From assembly GCF_004001045.1 (NCBI RefSeq), contig NZ_BIMK01000004.1, positions 186,001 through 250,000 on the forward strand: a stretch of DNA of 64,000 nt, given 5' to 3'. Every line of letters begins with the position of its first letter. Position 1 is the stretch's first letter. A program made the position numbers and the translations under genes. Source of the stretch: Paenibacillus chibensis (GTDB lineage: Bacteria > Bacillota > Bacilli > Paenibacillales > Paenibacillaceae). The notes under the pieces were generated by a model. The model was not told where the DNA came from and made no database searches. It saw only the letters and a program-made list of their open reading frames with translations. Below are positions 49,337-57,912 of this stretch, piece by piece.

Positions 49337-50347
49337 ATGCGTCAGTTATCCAATAGATCGATCATCCTGAAAAAACGTCCGGTCGGCATGCCGACAGAGC
49401 AGGACTTTGAATACCGCGAGGCGCCGGTCCAGGAGCCGCAGGCAGGGCAAGTCGTTGTTCGTTCGATATACATGTCCGTAGATCCTTACATGAGAGGGAG
49501 AATGAGCGACGCCAAGTCATATGTGGCCCCGTACCTATTGAATGAAGTCATCTCCGGCGGCATCGTCGGCGAAATCGTCGAATCCAAATCCGAAGCGTTT
49601 CAGGCCGGCGACAAAGTGATCGGCATGCTGGGATGGCAGCTGTATAATGTCGTTGACGCGAAGCTCGTGCGCAAGATTGACGAATCCGTCGCACCGTTGT
49701 CCGCTTATTTGAGCGTGCTCGGCTTGACGGGGCTGACGGCATATTTCGGCCTGCTCGATATCGGCCAGCCGAAGGCCGGAGAGACGGTCGTCGTTTCCGG
49801 TGCTGCCGGCTCGGTGGGCATGTTCGTCGGACAGATTGCCAAGATCCAAGGCGCACGCGCCGTCGGCATTGCCGGAACGGATGAGAAATGCGCTTATCTT
49901 ATGAATGAGCTCGGTTTTGACGCAGCCATCAATTATAAAACGACGAAGGATCTTGGAAAAGCGCTCGAAGAGGCCTGCCCGAACGGCGTGGATGTGTATT
50001 TTGACAATGTCGGCGGCACGGTGTCCGATGCGGTCATGACATTGCTGAACGACTATGCGCGGATTCCGCTATGCGGCGCGATTTCTTCCTACAACAGCAC
50101 GGACGGCGACATGGGACCGCGGATTCAATCGAAAATCATCAAGACCCGTTCGCTGATGAAGGGCTTTGTCCTCGGAGATTATGCTTCCCGCCAGCAGGAG
50201 GGATTGGTGGAGCTCGGAACATGGCTGTCCGAAGGCAAGCTGAAATATGAAGAAACCATCATCGACGGCTTCGATCATGTGATCGACGCGTTTCTGCAGC
50301 TGTTCCAGGGTACGAACCTGGGCAAAATGCTCGTCAAAGTAAGCTGA
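49337..50347 (+). CDS. NADP-dependent medium-chain reductase (YfmJ/CurA, LTB4-dehydrogenase type)
   Basis: 336 aa zinc-independent MDR. The N-terminus 'RSIILKKRPVGMPTEQDFEYRE' and 'SIYMSVDPYMRGRMSDAKSY' are hallmarks of the leukotriene B4 12-hydroxydehydrogenase/YfmJ group; the NADPH fold is 'GETVVVSGAAGSVGMFVGQIAKIQGARAVGIAG', with 'VDVYFDNVGG' following (each continuous). It reduces alpha,beta-unsaturated ketones and aldehydes, fitting electrophile detoxification. GGGAG lies about 12 bases before the ATG. Possibly controlled by the upstream ArsR protein. Confidence 0.9.
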   Translation: MRQLSNRSIILKKRPVGMPTEQDFEYREAPVQEPQAGQVVVRSIYMSVDPYMRGRMSDAKSYVAPYLLNEVISGGIVGEIVESKSEAFQAGDKVIGMLGWQLYNVVDAKLVRKIDESVAPLSAYLSVLGLTGLTAYFGLLDIGQPKAGETVVVSGAAGSVGMFVGQIAKIQGARAVGIAGTDEKCAYLMNELGFDAAINYKTTKDLGKALEEACPNGVDVYFDNVGGTVSDAVMTLLNDYARIPLCGAISSYNSTDGDMGPRIQSKIIKTRSLMKGFVLGDYASRQQEGLVELGTWLSEGKLKYEETIIDGFDHVIDAFLQLFQGTNLGKMLVKVS

Positions 50348-50454
50348 GGCGATGGAAAAAGCGGAGGGAGTTATGGACCGGATATCAGGTCCTTTATCCA
50401 TCCTAGCCTTCTTCCCTAAGCGGCTTTCAGGTTAAACGATACGTATAACGATTC

Positions 50455-50490
50455 CAAGCCCTTTTCGTTTTTAACGAAAGGGGCTTTTTT
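50455..50490 (+). terminator. Terminator after the MDR reductase
   Basis: AAGCCCTTTTCGTT / AACGAAAGGGGCTTTTTT with a 3-base loop and a single bulge. Confidence 0.85.
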
Positions 50491-50627
50491 GAAGAAGCTG
50501 AAAGGGGGGGCTTTTTTTGCGTGAATGTCTTGTGCCCCGAGGAAATTAGCGTTATATTGAAGAGCCGATAGCTTTATGCGCTGATCCTCGAAAATCATAT
50601 TTTGAATGATAAGGAAGTTGTTAGACG

Positions 50628-51035
50628 ATGACTGAAAAATTCAAAGGCAACAAGATGAACATCGTGATGTTTGGACTGCTCCTGCTTGCTGTGATCATCC
50701 GGCTGGCGCTGCAGTCGACCTCCCATTACACCCGGACGCAGTCCGTATGGAACATCGTATTGATGGCGGCGCTATTGCTCCTGTCTTTGCGGTTCGCATA
50801 CGTGTATATGCGTTACATCCGCATCCGCGGGGACAAAGTGAGCGTCGTGAATATCCAAGGCACCCGGACGTTTGATGCGGCCGAGGTCGAGAAAGTCCAG
50901 CTTTACGACAATTGGATCCGGTTTACGATGAAAGCGGACCGGGACGTATTCATTCATATCAAGGATTTGAACGAGAGAGGCCGCGTTCCGTTTGTGGCTT
51001 GGGCGGCGGATCGATTCGAAATTGAAAAGGATTAG
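50628..51035 (+). CDS. Unknown two-helix membrane protein with PH-like cytoplasmic domain
   Basis: 135 aa. Two membrane helices (~11-28 'IVMFGLLLLAVIIRLAL', ~41-62 'VWNIVLMAALLLLSLRFAYVYM') precede a beta-rich part 'IRIRGDKVSVVNIQGTRTFDAAEVEKVQLYDNWIRFTM' and 'DRFEIEKD'. This resembles a bacterial PH (YdbS/YvbH-like) domain. The family is not certain. Monocistronic with a terminator at 51029. The site GGAAGTTGTTAGACG is weak, so translation may be low. Confidence 0.65.
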   Translation: MTEKFKGNKMNIVMFGLLLLAVIIRLALQSTSHYTRTQSVWNIVLMAALLLLSLRFAYVYMRYIRIRGDKVSVVNIQGTRTFDAAEVEKVQLYDNWIRFTMKADRDVFIHIKDLNERGRVPFVAWAADRFEIEKD

Positions 51036-51065
51036 GGAGAATGCTGCTCACCCTAATCCTTTTTG
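51029..51065. terminator. Terminator between the PH-like gene and the TusA-like gene
   Basis: GGATTAGGG / CCCTAATCC then TTTTTG; overlaps the last codons of the upstream gene. Confidence 0.8.
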
Positions 51066-51104
51066 TTATTTCTTAAAATATGCATATTGAAAATCTACGT
51101 TGGT

Positions 51105-51332
51105 CTACGCCCGGATGAAGAAGAGCAGCTCTTTGCCGTTTTTCATGGGCTCCTTCTCCAGCGTGTAGCCATGCTTGACGACTTCCTCGGGCACGTTGCG
51201 GAAGGCTGCCGGACAGTCGGCGATGACTTGAAGCAGCTCTCCCTTTTTCATTCCTTGCAGCGTTTCAAGGGTGTAGATTACCGGATAAGGACAAGATTCT
51301 CCGCGGAGATCGAGCGTGTAATCAATGGACAT
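51105..51332 (-). CDS. TusA/YeeD-type sulfurtransferase
   Basis: 75 aa from ATG 51332 (AAAGGGG upstream); longer frames lie inside the transporter gene. SirA/TusA fold with the catalytic Cys in 'LDLRGESCPYPVIYTLETL' (CPxP) and a second Cys in 'VIADCPAAF'. TusA-like proteins carry persulfide or perselenide. Its start overlaps the end of the YeeE-type transporter gene by about 11 bases, matching the TsuA-TsuB (YeeE-YeeD) arrangement in which this protein takes thiosulfate sulfur from the transporter; YedE/YedF selenium-linked pairs have the same layout. Confidence 0.9.
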   Translation of the reverse strand: MSIDYTLDLRGESCPYPVIYTLETLQGMKKGELLQVIADCPAAFRNVPEEVVKHGYTLEKEPMKNGKELLFFIRA

Positions 51333-52521
51333 GTTTGGTTTCCCCTTTCTTGAATCCGACGCCGAAGCGGTAGTTTTTCTGCCAGAAGACAGCGACGATA
51401 AAGCCTGCGGCCAGCAGGACAAGCGTTAGGATCAGCGCCCAAGCCGCCCCCAGCTCTGTGATCAGGTTGATCGGCTTGCCCATCTTCACCAGCGCGTTGT
51501 AAATACCGAGATGATCCCAGCCGTATGCAAGCACGGTCGCGCCAGCGATGTTGCCGATGAATACCGGCAGGAAGACGACCTGCCCTTCCATCAGCCGGTA
51601 CATCATGCCGGTTTCGCAGCCGCCGGCCATGACGATGCCGACACCGAACAGCAGGCCGCCGATCAGCGTGCTGGGAGCCGCCATTTTGGTGACGGGATCC
51701 ATGCCGCCCACCAGGATAATGATGAGTGTGACAACCGAGCTGACCGCCATGCCGAGCGTGATCGCTTTGGTCATGGTGGCCCGTCCGCTGATCCACAAAT
51801 CGCGGAAGGCGGAGGTGAAGCAGATTTGTCCCCTCTCAATCAGAATGCCAAACAAGGCGCCGAACAGAGCGGCGGTACCCAGCATGTTTTTGCCCGCCGC
51901 ATAAAAATAAATGATCAGTGCAGCATAGCCGACCGCAAGCACCATGCCGATATACGGCTGAATTTTGGCGCGTTCCTTCACGATCTTGGCGGTATTCCCT
52001 TTCTGCAGAACAGGCTTGCCCTTCCACCAGGAAGTGCCAACGATCTTGGCCCCGCCAAAGGTGCCGATCGCCGTGGCGACGATGAAAATCCACGAGTGCA
52101 GCGAGAACTGCGGCACGCCGGTGAAGAAGGCTGCGAGGTTGCACCCAAGCGCCATTCGTGCGCCGAAGCCGGCGATAAAGCCGCCGATCAGCCCCTGCAC
52201 CCAGCGGCGCTTTTGCCGCGGCATCCTGATTTTGAAATTGTTGCCGAGCAGCACCATGAGCAGCGCCCCGATGAACATGCCCCACACGATCCAGCCGTCT
52301 GTACGGGTAAAGGTCGTGCCTTCCATATGAATCAATTTGAAATAAGCCCACCCGGAGATGTCGACGCCGAACCATTCCAGAATATGCCCACCGAGACGGG
52401 TGAACTCGCCGGTTACCGCCCATACCGTCTTGGTGATGCCGAAGTACAGAGCGCTAAGCACGCCGGCAACGGCCATGACCAGATAAGGGCTCCAATACTG
52501 ATTGAACATTCTTTTTAACAC
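51322..52521 (-). CDS. YeeE/YedE-family transporter (thiosulfate or selenium related)
   Basis: 399 aa from GTG 52521, with GCAGGAA about 9 bases before; TTG 52557 and ATG 52509 are alternatives. At least nine membrane helices and duplicated YeeE modules: 'GGFIAGFGARMALGCNLAAFFTG' and 'GGLLFGVGIVMAGGCETGMMYRLMEG' each carry the conserved pore Cys in a 'GC(N/E)' context, with a third in 'ERGQICFTSAFRD'. In TsuA these cysteines line the thiosulfate path. Coupled to the TusA-like gene. The long middle linker and overall length fit the YedE/FdhT branch associated with selenium metabolism; no selD or selA is visible to decide. Confidence 0.88.
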   Translation of the reverse strand: MLKRMFNQYWSPYLVMAVAGVLSALYFGITKTVWAVTGEFTRLGGHILEWFGVDISGWAYFKLIHMEGTTFTRTDGWIVWGMFIGALLMVLLGNNFKIRMPRQKRRWVQGLIGGFIAGFGARMALGCNLAAFFTGVPQFSLHSWIFIVATAIGTFGGAKIVGTSWWKGKPVLQKGNTAKIVKERAKIQPYIGMVLAVGYAALIIYFYAAGKNMLGTAALFGALFGILIERGQICFTSAFRDLWISGRATMTKAITLGMAVSSVVTLIIILVGGMDPVTKMAAPSTLIGGLLFGVGIVMAGGCETGMMYRLMEGQVVFLPVFIGNIAGATVLAYGWDHLGIYNALVKMGKPINLITELGAAWALILTLVLLAAGFIVAVFWQKNYRFGVGFKKGETKHVH

Positions 52522-52783
52522 GTGTCTATTCCTGCCTTTCTTGACCCGATCATTCAATTGATGATGAATGTATATGTTCCAAGCCCTATCAATTTTACAT
52601 CATTTTCTGGTGATTGTGTGCGAATTTGAGATTTGTCTCATCTGGTTCGAAATGGCTAATTTAGCGAGGACTGCCTCCAAATATGTCTATTGTGTGAATT
52701 TGTGATTCAAATGGATAATCCAAACGATTATATTTTAAAAAATATAGTTTTATAAAATTGAATATCGTGTATAAAATTGTATA
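52522..52783. other. AT-rich divergent promoter region
   Basis: No gene seen. It must contain the transporter promoter (minus strand) and is followed by the chemoreceptor promoter. No operator was recognised. Confidence 0.4.
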
Positions 52784-52809
52784 TAAACATAGGTAATAAG
52801 TCTCGATAA
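52784..52809 (+). promoter_or_regulatory. Sigma-D-like (flagellar) promoter of the chemoreceptor
   Basis: TAAA (52784-52787), 14-base spacer, CTCGATAA (52802-52809); sigma-D consensus is TAAA-N14/16-GCCGATAT. AAGGAG follows at 52823 before the ATG at 52838. Confidence 0.5.
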
Positions 52810-52837
52810 ATTACATAAATAGAAGGAGCTAGCAAGG

Positions 52838-54532
52838 ATGAGATTTAAACAGAAACTTTCTTTAAGCTTCGCTGCCGTATTGGTCATTACCATGATTGTG
52901 GGCACGATTGGTTGGGTACAGCTGTCGAATGCGAACCAAAGTTATCGGTCGCTCCTGGATGACCGTGTAGCGAAAATGCTTCTGGCAAAGGATCTCGGAC
53001 GGATTGCCGCGCTGGAAGCCGAAAATGTGAGGGGGTACCTGCTGACCGGCAACGAGGAGCATTTGGCGAGCTATGAGAACAGCCGCAAGGATTTCGGTAA
53101 AGCGAAATCGGAAATCCAGGCGTCCATCAAAACGGGCAAAGGGAAAGAAATGTCCGAACAGCTTTTCGAGCTTGAACAACAGTATGCCGTGATAGTGGAT
53201 GAGATTGCAGCCTATAAGAAAAAGAACGATGTTGCGACGTATACCCGCCTTGTCGAAGAGAAATGCGCGCCGATGGTGAAGAACATGACCGCAGCCGCGG
53301 CTGAGCTGGAAAACTACCAGCAGGAACAGCTGAATGCGGACTTGCAAAAGACAAGTGAACAGGAACAAAGGACGAAGACGGTGCTCGGTGTAACGGTGCT
53401 GCTGTCCTTGCTGGTGGGCATCCTCATGGCTTATCTGATGATACGGATGATCTCCCGCCCCGTGACCCTGGTGGCCCGTGCCGTGAAGCAGATTGCCGCC
53501 GGCGATTTGACGGTTGCGGATCTGAACATTCGTCAAAAGGACGAAATCGGCAGTATGGCACGTTCCTTCGACGAAATGAAGCATACGTTGAAGCGGCTTA
53601 TGCGTCAGGTCGACCATCATGCATCTGAAGTGGCAACCGCATCCGGAGAGCTGACGCTCGGATCGGAGCAGACCGTGCTTGCTTCCCGGCAGATTACCGA
53701 ATCGATGCAGGAGGTGTCTGGTGCAGCGGAGAGCCAGATGGCCCGCATGAAGGAGAATAAGGCGGCGATGGAAGAAAGCGCGGCAAGCCTGCAGCGCATC
53801 GCGGAGTCCGCATCGGTGACCGTTGAAACGGCGGAGACGATGCAAAAACAGTCGGAGCAAGGCTTGGAGCTGCTGGCGGAAACCGTTTCGCAGATGCAAA
53901 AAATCCAGGCGGTCATGGAGGATTCCTTGGGAACGGTTCATGATTTAGGGGATCGTTCGCAGCGAATCGAGAGCATCACCCTCTTCATCAAGGGAATCGC
54001 CGACCAGACGAATCTGCTGTCGCTGAATGCCAGCATTGAGGCGGCACGTGCCGGAGAGCATGGCAGAGGCTTCGCCGTCGTAGCCGGTGAAGTAAAAAAG
54101 CTGGCGGAACAGGTGAGCGCGGCTTCGGAGCAAATTGCCGGGGGCATACGCGACATGGTCGGCCAGGTGTCGAAATCGGTTGATGCAATGAACCGAAGCT
54201 CCAAGGAGCTGGAGGCGGGAAAAGCGTCGATGGAGAAGACGGGAGATGCGTTTCAGGAAATTTTCACGTCCATCCAGACCGTGACGGGACAGGCGCAGGA
54301 GGTATCGGCTTCCACGGAGGAGCTATCCGCTCTGACGGAGCAGCTGCTGAAGTCGGAAGAACGAATGGTAGAGCTGTCTTCACACATTGCCGAGCATTCC
54401 CAAAGCGTCGCAGCCGTGACTGAAGAGCAGCTGGCGGCGATGGAGGAAATTTCCGCCTCGACGTCCGCCATGAACGAAATGGCGAAAGATCTGCAGGGAG
54501 AGATCCGGACATTCAAATACGAAAACAGCTAA
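52838..54532 (+). CDS. Methyl-accepting chemotaxis protein with 4HB-type sensor
   Basis: 564 aa. Helix 1 at ~8-29 ([20 protein letters not shown]), extracellular four-helix bundle ~30-180 ('[20 protein letters not shown]', '[20 protein letters not shown]', typical of 4HB_MCP/CHASE3-like sensors), helix 2 ~181-203, HAMP ~204-256, then the signalling domain with the invariant hairpin tip '[40 protein letters not shown]' (~386-425, continuous). It signals to CheA. No cytoplasmic PAS and no C-terminal tether pentapeptide. Ligand unknown. Alone in its unit; the sigma-D-like promoter links it to the motility regulon. Confidence 0.93.
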   Translation: MRFKQKLSLSFAAVLVITMIVGTIGWVQLSNANQSYRSLLDDRVAKMLLAKDLGRIAALEAENVRGYLLTGNEEHLASYENSRKDFGKAKSEIQASIKTGKGKEMSEQLFELEQQYAVIVDEIAAYKKKNDVATYTRLVEEKCAPMVKNMTAAAAELENYQQEQLNADLQKTSEQEQRTKTVLGVTVLLSLLVGILMAYLMIRMISRPVTLVARAVKQIAAGDLTVADLNIRQKDEIGSMARSFDEMKHTLKRLMRQVDHHASEVATASGELTLGSEQTVLASRQITESMQEVSGAAESQMARMKENKAAMEESAASLQRIAESASVTVETAETMQKQSEQGLELLAETVSQMQKIQAVMEDSLGTVHDLGDRSQRIESITLFIKGIADQTNLLSLNASIEAARAGEHGRGFAVVAGEVKKLAEQVSAASEQIAGGIRDMVGQVSKSVDAMNRSSKELEAGKASMEKTGDAFQEIFTSIQTVTGQAQEVSASTEELSALTEQLLKSEERMVELSSHIAEHSQSVAAVTEEQLAAMEEISASTSAMNEMAKDLQGEIRTFKYENS

Positions 54533-54698
54533 AATTACTGATTATGGGAAGCCTAAGCCTGTCTGAAATGAATAAGAAGCCATGTAAGAGGAACTCCTGC
54601 TTTTTGTAAAATTGGTAAATTGCCGCTTGAAAAAATGGAAACCACTTCATTTTGTGTTACAATGGCGCTAGGACATGAAATAAGGAGATGAAAAGGCC

Positions 54699-54977
54699 AT
54701 GAGCGGCACAGTCAACGAGCAGGAGCTTGTGCAGTACATAGCGGCTGAGACGGGCGCTGAACCCGAAAGCATCAGGGTTGTCCTGAAGCATGAAAAGACG
54801 TTCATTAACACGGCGGAAGCGAATGAACAAGGCGAAGTGGAAATCGATAGCGATGATCTGGTCGATTACGTCCTGAGCCGTAAAGATGTCAAACTGGATG
54901 AAATGACCGTCGAGGCTGTACTTGATGCCGAGATGGATTACCTGATGGATATAGGGATTGCCGTAGACGAAGACTAG
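54699..54977 (+). CDS. Unknown small acidic protein (92 aa)
   Basis: AAGGAGATG precedes the ATG. The protein is strongly acidic (VEIDSDDLVDYVLSRKDV; LDAEMDYLMDIGIAVDED) and helical, with 'NEQELVQYIAAETGAEPESI' and 'VVLKHEKTFINTAEANEQGE' in the first half. The layout resembles the small HU-like or ribosome-associated helix-hairpin folds, but no family is recognised. Monocistronic with its own terminator, so likely a real housekeeping small protein of this lineage. Confidence 0.75.
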   Translation: MSGTVNEQELVQYIAAETGAEPESIRVVLKHEKTFINTAEANEQGEVEIDSDDLVDYVLSRKDVKLDEMTVEAVLDAEMDYLMDIGIAVDED

Positions 54978-54995
54978 AGCCAACATCATTCGCAG

Positions 54996-55035
54996 AAAGC
55001 TCATTACCCTGCAGGCGGGAGTAATGGGCTTTTCT
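54996..55035 (+). terminator. Terminator after the acidic protein gene
   Basis: AAAGCTCATTAC / GTAATGGGCTTTT stem with a GC-rich loop. Confidence 0.8.
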
Positions 55036-55160
55036 ATATTTTCAATTCCGCCGAATTCGATTCGAATCTTGCTTCTTCTTTCCGCTAAATTATAGGTTGA
55101 CTTCGAGTTTGCTCTAACCTGTAGAATAAGTGCACATGGAATAGAAAGCAGGGGATGAGC

Positions 55161-56168
55161 ATGCAAAATACGAAAATCGTGGTAGAACGATATGGCGGTC
55201 CTGATGTTCTCAAGGTGGTTGAAGAGGAGCTGTCCCCTCCGGGGCACCGGGACATCCGCATCCGGGTGGAAGCGGCAGGTGTGGCGCTGGCGGATGTCAT
55301 GCGCAGGGAAGGAACTTATCTGGACTCGCCTCTGCCTCCCTTCACGCCGGGCTATGAAGCGGTAGGATTCGTGGAGGATGTGGGGGAGCTCGTAACGGAA
55401 TATGTCCGCGGTGAGCGGGTAGGGGCTTTCCTGAATGGAACGGGTGCATATTCTGCCTATATTAACTTGCCCGCAGAGGAGGCTTTGCGGATCCCGCATG
55501 ATGTGGACGCCGCCCAGGCGGCTTCGGTGATGTTGAACTACGTGACGGCCTACTAGATGCTGCACCGGTTGGCGGAAGTGTCTGCCGGGGACAGTGTTCT
55601 GATCCATGGCGCAGGCGGCGGGGTAGGGACTGCGCTGCTGGAGCTTGGACGGATGATGGGGCTTCGGATGTTCGGGACGGCTTCGTCCGCCAAGCATCCG
55701 GGTGTTGCCGCTTATGGAGCCGTGCCGATCGACTATCGGAAGGCAGATTTCACCGAAGTGCTGCAACAGCTGATGCCCGGGGGTGTGGATGCCGTCTTCG
55801 ATCCGATCGGCGGGGATCACTGGCAGCGTTCCTTCCGAACACTGGGCGAACGCGGCCGGTTCGTCGGCTTTGGTCATACTTCGGTACTTCAGGAGTCCAC
55901 GCGTGAGGCGTGGACAAATCAGTGGAGGGAGTTGGCGGAGATAAAGCGGACGCCAACCGGTCATCCGGCATACCTATACAGCATTACGTCCCTGAAACAG
56001 GAGCATCCCGTCTGGTTCAGGGAGGATGCCGAGCTGCTGCTGTCCTGGCTCGGAAAAGGGCTGCTGAAACCACGCGTATTTTGCCGTGTTCCCTTCCGCG
56101 AAGCAGGCAGAGCGCAGCAGCTCATGCTGGAAGCGGGAACGGTCGGCAAGGTTGTGCTTACCTTTTAA
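55161..56168 (+). pseudogene. Zinc-binding-dehydrogenase-type quinone oxidoreductase (MDR) with one in-frame stop
   Basis: ATG 55161 (AGGGG then 6 bases) opens an MDR protein 'MQNTKIVVERYGGPDVLKVV' that runs to 'ASVMLNYVTAY', where TAG (55554-55556) interrupts. The same frame continues without a gap as 'MLHRLAEVSAGDSVLIHGAG', 'GGVGTALLELGRMMGLRMFG', 'VFDPIGGDHW' and 'GRAQQLMLEAGTVGKVVLTF'. Family proteins read TAYQMLHR here, so a CAG to TAG change is the obvious lesion. Otherwise the ~335-aa enzyme (NADPH-quinone/enone reductase) is intact. The downstream MerR gene has a near-identical leader spacing, and the two probably form one unit. Confidence 0.85.
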
Positions 56169-56186
56169 TGAAACGGGAGGATGAGC

Positions 56187-56609
56187 ATGGAGGAATACAC
56201 CATCAACGAGGTCGCTGAAATTACCGGCATTACGGCGTATACGCTTCGCTATTACGAAAGCATAGGCGTGCTGCCGACTCCCGCACGGACAAGAGGCTCC
56301 CGCCGTTACAGCGATCAGGATGTGCAGCTGATCTCCTTCATTCAAGGACTGAAGCAGACCGGAATGAAGCTCAGCGAAATCGCACTTTTCATGGAGGACG
56401 GATGCATCCTGTCACCAAGCGGGGAACAGCAGGATTGGACGAATGTATTGGAGAAGCGGATTCGCATTTTGACGGAGCATATGAAAGAACTGGATGCGCG
56501 GATGCAGGAGGTCGCGAGAGTGAAGGCGGCCGCTGCGGCGAAATGCGCTTATTATGCCGAGCGTCTGCAGGCGAAGAAGCAAGACGACGGTGAACGTATC
56601 ATCAAATAA
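56187..56609 (+). CDS. MerR-family regulator (AdhR/YraB-like)
   Basis: 140 aa from ATG 56187, 7 bases after GGGAGG; the ATG at 56181 is too close to it. The MerR DNA-binding domain is 'YTINEVAEITGITAYTLRYYESIGVL' and 'RRYSDQDVQLISFIQGLKQTGMKLSEIALFME' (continuous), followed by a long coiled-coil ('RIRILTEHMKELDARMQEVARVKAAAAAKC'). One Cys near the end of the HTH (GCILSPSG) and one at the coiled-coil end could sense aldehydes or electrophiles, as in AdhR. It lies 18 bases after the reductase gene and likely regulates it. Confidence 0.9.
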   Translation: MEEYTINEVAEITGITAYTLRYYESIGVLPTPARTRGSRRYSDQDVQLISFIQGLKQTGMKLSEIALFMEDGCILSPSGEQQDWTNVLEKRIRILTEHMKELDARMQEVARVKAAAAAKCAYYAERLQAKKQDDGERIIK

Positions 56610-56610
56610 T

Positions 56611-56639
56611 AAAAGGGCTGCCCGAGGCAGCCCCTTTTT
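56611..56639 (+). terminator. Terminator after the MerR gene
   Basis: AAAAGGGCTGCC / GGCAGCCCCTTTTT with a 3-base loop. Confidence 0.9.
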
Positions 56640-56791
56640 GCATGGGATCGCATGATGTTTACATGCGGTGCATGTGAGTTGTTGCCGATCATTGCATTTT
56701 TGCCCGGAACATTATGGCGGTTTGCGGTTTCACCGTGGAATGTGGGTACATTTTATATAAGCTTCGTTATTTATGGGAGGGATCAGTCAGC

Positions 56792-56968
56792 GTGGATGCG
56801 AAGGATTACAGAGAGCTGTATATCCGAGGGATACTGGATTTGGCGGAAGAGCATGGGCTGGATTACCGAAGAAACGTGCTGGAGCAGATGGCGGAGAAGG
56901 ATCTGATCGAGCTGCGCGATGCGCTGCGCATGAAGCACGGCAACATCAACTTCAAGCGTTTTTGTTAA
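56792..56968 (+). CDS. Unknown 58-aa helical protein
   Basis: GTG 56792 with GGGAGG about 11 bases upstream; an in-frame extension to 56714 reads through a less protein-like segment. The peptide (MDAKDYRELYIRGILDLAEE, then 'HGLDYRRNVLEQMAEKDLIE', 'LRDALRMKHGNINFKRF') is charged and helical, of the kind seen in small Bacillales regulators. No family recognised. No terminator was seen after it. Confidence 0.5.
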   Translation: MDAKDYRELYIRGILDLAEEHGLDYRRNVLEQMAEKDLIELRDALRMKHGNINFKRFC

Positions 56969-57176
56969 TAACGGGCCGGAATAACGCTGATTGGGAGAGT
57001 CAGAAAGCATAAGGGATGATTCTCCGGAAATCGGCGTGTTTTATTATGAAAGAAATAATCTCCCGATATACATTTAATAATGGAGAAAATCTTTATTAAC
57101 TGCTATAATAGGGTTCAATAAGCATCGGAAAAATGATCCACATACCGACCGGTAGAGGGTAACAGGAGATGAATGC

Positions 57177-57878
57177 ATGGACGACCCGTATTTCAACAAC
57201 ATTCAAGGTGGATTGATTGTTTCCTGCCAGGCACTGGAGGATGAACCGCTGCATGGGGGCGATACGATGGCCAAGATGGCCTTGGCCGCCGAGCAGGGAG
57301 GCGCCGCGGGGATCCGCGCGAACGGCGTTCACGATATTACCGCCATCAAGCGGGTAACGAAGCTGCCGATTATCGGCATTATCAAACGGGATTACGCCGA
57401 TAGCGGCGTATATATTACCCCGACCTTGCGCGAGGTGCGGGAGCTAATGGAGACGGGAGTGGACGTAATCGCTCTGGATGCCACACGCAGCCCAAGACCA
57501 GGCGGAGAAACGCTCGAAGCCCTTGTGGCCTATATGAAGGAGCAGGGACAGAAGGTCATGGCCGATATTTCGACGATCGAAGAAGCGGAATATGCCGCAT
57601 CACTGGGAGTGGACTGCATCTCGACGACGCTTTCCGGCTATACGCCTTATTCGCCGCAGCTAAAAGAACCTGACTTCGAGCTTCTGCGTAAAGCGGTGCA
57701 TCACATGCCTATTCCGGTCATCGGGGAAGGGCGCATCCATACGCCGGAGCAGGCAGCGCAGTGCCTGAGGCTAGGAGCGCATGCCGTCGTCGTTGGATCC
57801 GCCATTACCAGACCCAAGCTTATCACGGAGAAATTTGCCGCGGCCGTCCGCGAAGCGATGGAAGGGGAAGCCCGTTAA
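57177..57878 (+). CDS. nanE: N-acetylmannosamine-6-phosphate 2-epimerase (NanE)
   Basis: 233 aa TIM barrel. 'GLIVSCQALEDEPLHGGDTMAKMALAAEQGGAAGIRANG' (continuous), catalytic Lys in 'GIIKRDYADSGVYITPTLREV', 'VIALDATRSPRP', 'VMADISTIEEAEYAASLGVDCISTTLSGYT' and 'VIGEGRIHTPEQAAQCLRLGAHAVVVGSAITRP' are diagnostic. It converts ManNAc-6-P to GlcNAc-6-P in sialic acid/ManNAc catabolism. AGGAG precedes the ATG. A ROK kinase follows 34 bases downstream, supplying the preceding step; no NanA lyase is in view, so free ManNAc or a wall-derived sugar is the likelier entry. Confidence 0.93.
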   Translation: MDDPYFNNIQGGLIVSCQALEDEPLHGGDTMAKMALAAEQGGAAGIRANGVHDITAIKRVTKLPIIGIIKRDYADSGVYITPTLREVRELMETGVDVIALDATRSPRPGGETLEALVAYMKEQGQKVMADISTIEEAEYAASLGVDCISTTLSGYTPYSPQLKEPDFELLRKAVHHMPIPVIGEGRIHTPEQAAQCLRLGAHAVVVGSAITRPKLITEKFAAAVREAMEGEAR

Positions 57879-57912
57879 AGCAGGGCCGGGACAAGAAAGG
57901 AATGGGGCAGGC

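Noticed and set aside
54627..54663. SigA promoter for the 92-aa acidic protein (TTGAAA and TACAAT)
   Set aside because: The spacing is 25 bases, too long for a SigA promoter.
55554..55556. Programmed amber read-through or pyrrolysine at the TAG
   Set aside because: Family members have Gln here, there is no recoding element visible, and a simple C to T change is sufficient.
54657..55964. A 435-codon minus-strand frame
   Set aside because: Covers parts of two plus-strand genes and their gap; Arg/His-rich shadow composition.
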